DNA from: Lacibacter sp. H375
Lineage (GTDB): Bacteria > Bacteroidota > Bacteroidia > Chitinophagales > Chitinophagaceae
Length of the DNA: 64,000 nt
Direction: 5' to 3'
Assembly: GCF_037892425.1 (NCBI RefSeq)
Contig: NZ_JBBKTT010000001.1
Coordinates: 4,712,001-4,776,000, forward strand
The position numbers and the translations under genes were made by a program. The notes under the pieces are model-generated. The model searched no databases and had not been told where the DNA came from. It saw only the letters and a list, made by a program, of their open reading frames with translations. Below, piece after piece: positions 62,857-64,000 of this stretch (within the stretch, counting starts at the first letter, position 1; every line of letters starts with the position of its first letter).

Positions 62857-63444
62857 TTAGTGATGTTTAAACTGGTAGAATACACCAATCTGGAAACCTC
62901 TATTGTTTGATTTTACAGCAGTAATATCTTCATCATTAATGTTTGTGAGTCCCAAATTGTACCTGGCATCAACTCCAAAACCAGAAGGCACATGAATGTA
63001 ACCCAGCCCGAGACCTAAAGCAAAATCAATGGGTTTAAGATTAGGTTTAATATCTGTTTTGGTAGTCCCGTTATCGGACTTTGCCGTTAAAAGAAATCCA
63101 AGTTGTGGGCCAGCTTCAACCCTGAAGCCATTATCAAACATATATTGCAACAAAACCGGAACGTTCAGGTAATTGAGATTGAGCTTTGTTTCTGTACCAC
63201 CTGTCTCGTATTTAGCTCCCTGTGACGAGAAAAGCAATTCAGGCTGCACCGCAAAATTATCAGTAACATGTATATGCCCAAGCAGGCCCGCATGCAATCC
63301 CGCTTTCATATCATATTTTACATCATTACTATTCTTAATGTTGTAGAGATTTAATCCTGCCTTAATACCAATATTTACATGTTGCGCCTGTACTGTTGTA
63401 GCAAATACAATTGCAACTAATACCGCCTTTAACTGAAGTTTCAT
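62857..63444 (-). CDS. Outer-membrane beta-barrel protein (PorT/OMP_b-brl_2-like)
   Basis: The protein has 195 aa. A signal peptide (~1-20, FATTVQAQ) and about eight amphipathic strands alternate in the beta-barrel manner (NIGIKAGLNLYNIKNSNDVK, GLHAGLLGHIHVTDNFAVQP, LNLNYLNVPVLLQYMF, GFRVEAGPQLGFLL), ending FQIGVFYQFKHH. This is the porin-family outer-membrane beta-barrel common in Bacteroidota. Cargo or role is unknown. Motif site J lies 137 nt upstream. Confidence 0.88.
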   Translation of the reverse strand: MKLQLKAVLVAIVFATTVQAQHVNIGIKAGLNLYNIKNSNDVKYDMKAGLHAGLLGHIHVTDNFAVQPELLFSSQGAKYETGGTETKLNLNYLNVPVLLQYMFDNGFRVEAGPQLGFLLTAKSDNGTTKTDIKPNLKPIDFALGLGLGYIHVPSGFGVDARYNLGLTNINDEDITAVKSNNRGFQIGVFYQFKHH

Positions 63445-63580
63445 ATACTGTTTTTATTATTTAAAAATTATAAAGCCAGTTAATGCAAATTGCCATTGCT
63501 GTTCACCATTAAACCCGAGGCAACACAATTTTGCTGGAAACTGATTGTAGACGAAGATGAGATTATCCTATATAACAATC

Positions 63581-63616
63581 ATTACATAGTTATTCCTTAC
63601 CCTTATATAATTCACA
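63581..63616 (-). promoter_or_regulatory. Bipartite motif site J
   Basis: On the minus strand: TGTGAAT-TA-TATAA, 16 nt, TGTAAT. It is 137 nt before the ATG of the beta-barrel gene. The remainder of 63445-63669 holds no gene. Confidence 0.73.
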
Positions 63617-63669
63617 GTTTGCTGACTGAACTAACCTCTCCTGTTTATGGTAACAGGAATATTTTACGG

Positions 63670-64000
63670 TCAGGATCGGAACAATTTCCAAAGTCTGTCT
63701 TTTACTTTTTCAGCATTCGGTAACATAGCAGCTTCAAGTACCATGTTCATAGGCACTGCAGGAAGATTAAGAGCGCCTAATACTTCTACAGGCGTATCAA
63801 GCCATTGAAAACAATTGTAGGTAATCCGATATGCTAATGCTTCGGCAAAAGAATTATTCTGCTGTTCTTCTGTAAGCACTAAACACTTCCCATGCTTTTT
63901 TACAGTAGAGAAAATTAATTCTTCATCGAGTGGATATAATGTACGCAGATCAATAATTTCTACCGCACCATCAAACTGTTTGGCAGCTGCCATTGCCCAA
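63670..64000 (-). CDS. 2-oxoacid dehydrogenase E1 beta, C-terminal part (5' end outside window)
   Basis: The frame is open to the right edge and ends TGA at 63670-63672; about 109 residues are seen. They form the transketolase C-terminal domain: FDGAVEIIDLRTLYPLDEEL, KKHGKCLVLTEEQQNNSFAEAL and LGALNLPAVPMN, which bind the E2 subunit and complete the E1 heterotetramer. It is the second E1-beta sequence of the window after the fused gene at 8894-11272. Whether this one is also fused to an alpha part cannot be seen. Confidence 0.88.
   Translation of the reverse strand, partial: WAMAAAKQFDGAVEIIDLRTLYPLDEELIFSTVKKHGKCLVLTEEQQNNSFAEALAYRITYNCFQWLDTPVEVLGALNLPAVPMNMVLEAAMLPNAEKVKDRLWKLFRS

Overview
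The window looks like the chromosome of a Bacteroidota member, most likely family Chitinophagaceae (inference). The evidence is a SusC/SusD polysaccharide utilisation locus, reporter-propeller/Y_Y_Y sensor kinases, a type A C-terminal sorting domain typical of type IX secretion, DUF1573 proteins, TAnnTTTG-like -7 promoter elements, a 47-bp type II-C CRISPR repeat and a low G+C content. I see no phage or plasmid backbone.

Layout. 1-2330: a large secreted repeat protein running off the left edge. 2.4-6.9 kb: a small protein and a LytS/LytTR-type two-component pair. 6.9-13.8 kb: metabolism and housekeeping (PhzF-like isomerase, TRIC-type membrane protein, four-helix-bundle protein, fused 2-oxoacid dehydrogenase E1, two DUF1573 proteins, an aminotransferase), then tRNA-Met. 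14.2-18.3 kb: accessory genes (97-aa conserved protein, HEPN protein, SWIM zinc-finger protein flanked by ~100-bp direct repeats, XRE regulator). 18.4-26.4 kb: a complete type II-C CRISPR-Cas locus with a divergent tracrRNA, cas9, cas1, cas2, a strong hairpin, and an array of 33 repeats and 32 spacers. The two last complete repeats at its far end each carry a related 54-58 nt insert at the same position. 26.5-39.0 kb: a polysaccharide utilisation locus (susC, susD, GH5, two GH43 lipoproteins) with a divergent sensor kinase and a separate REC-AraC regulator. 39-45 kb: MpaB-like protein, small membrane proteins, TauE-type exporter, a PhoX-like lipoprotein and a di-heme peroxidase. 45-63.7 kb: an envelope and stress cluster (Mla-type lipid transporter, sll1863-like lipoprotein, OmpA protein, large glycosyltransferase, YtxH/holin-X/AI-2E operon, T9SS cargo, two HMA-AraC regulators, PAS kinase, cupin, small membrane proteins, beta-barrel). 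63.67-64 kb: the end of an E1-beta gene running off the right edge.

The most unusual signal is a bipartite motif, TGTGAAT-NN-TAYAA, then exactly 16 nt, then TRTAAN. I found it at eleven intergenic or gene-end positions, all between 45.2 and 63.7 kb, on both strands. Nine point at envelope or stress genes and two point at gene-free stretches with stable hairpins. It lacks the housekeeping -7 element and looks like the promoter of an alternative sigma factor, or an activator site fused to a promoter. The second is the pair of interrupted CRISPR repeats, together with the conflict between the crRNA strand inferred from the anti-repeat and the position of the degenerate repeats.
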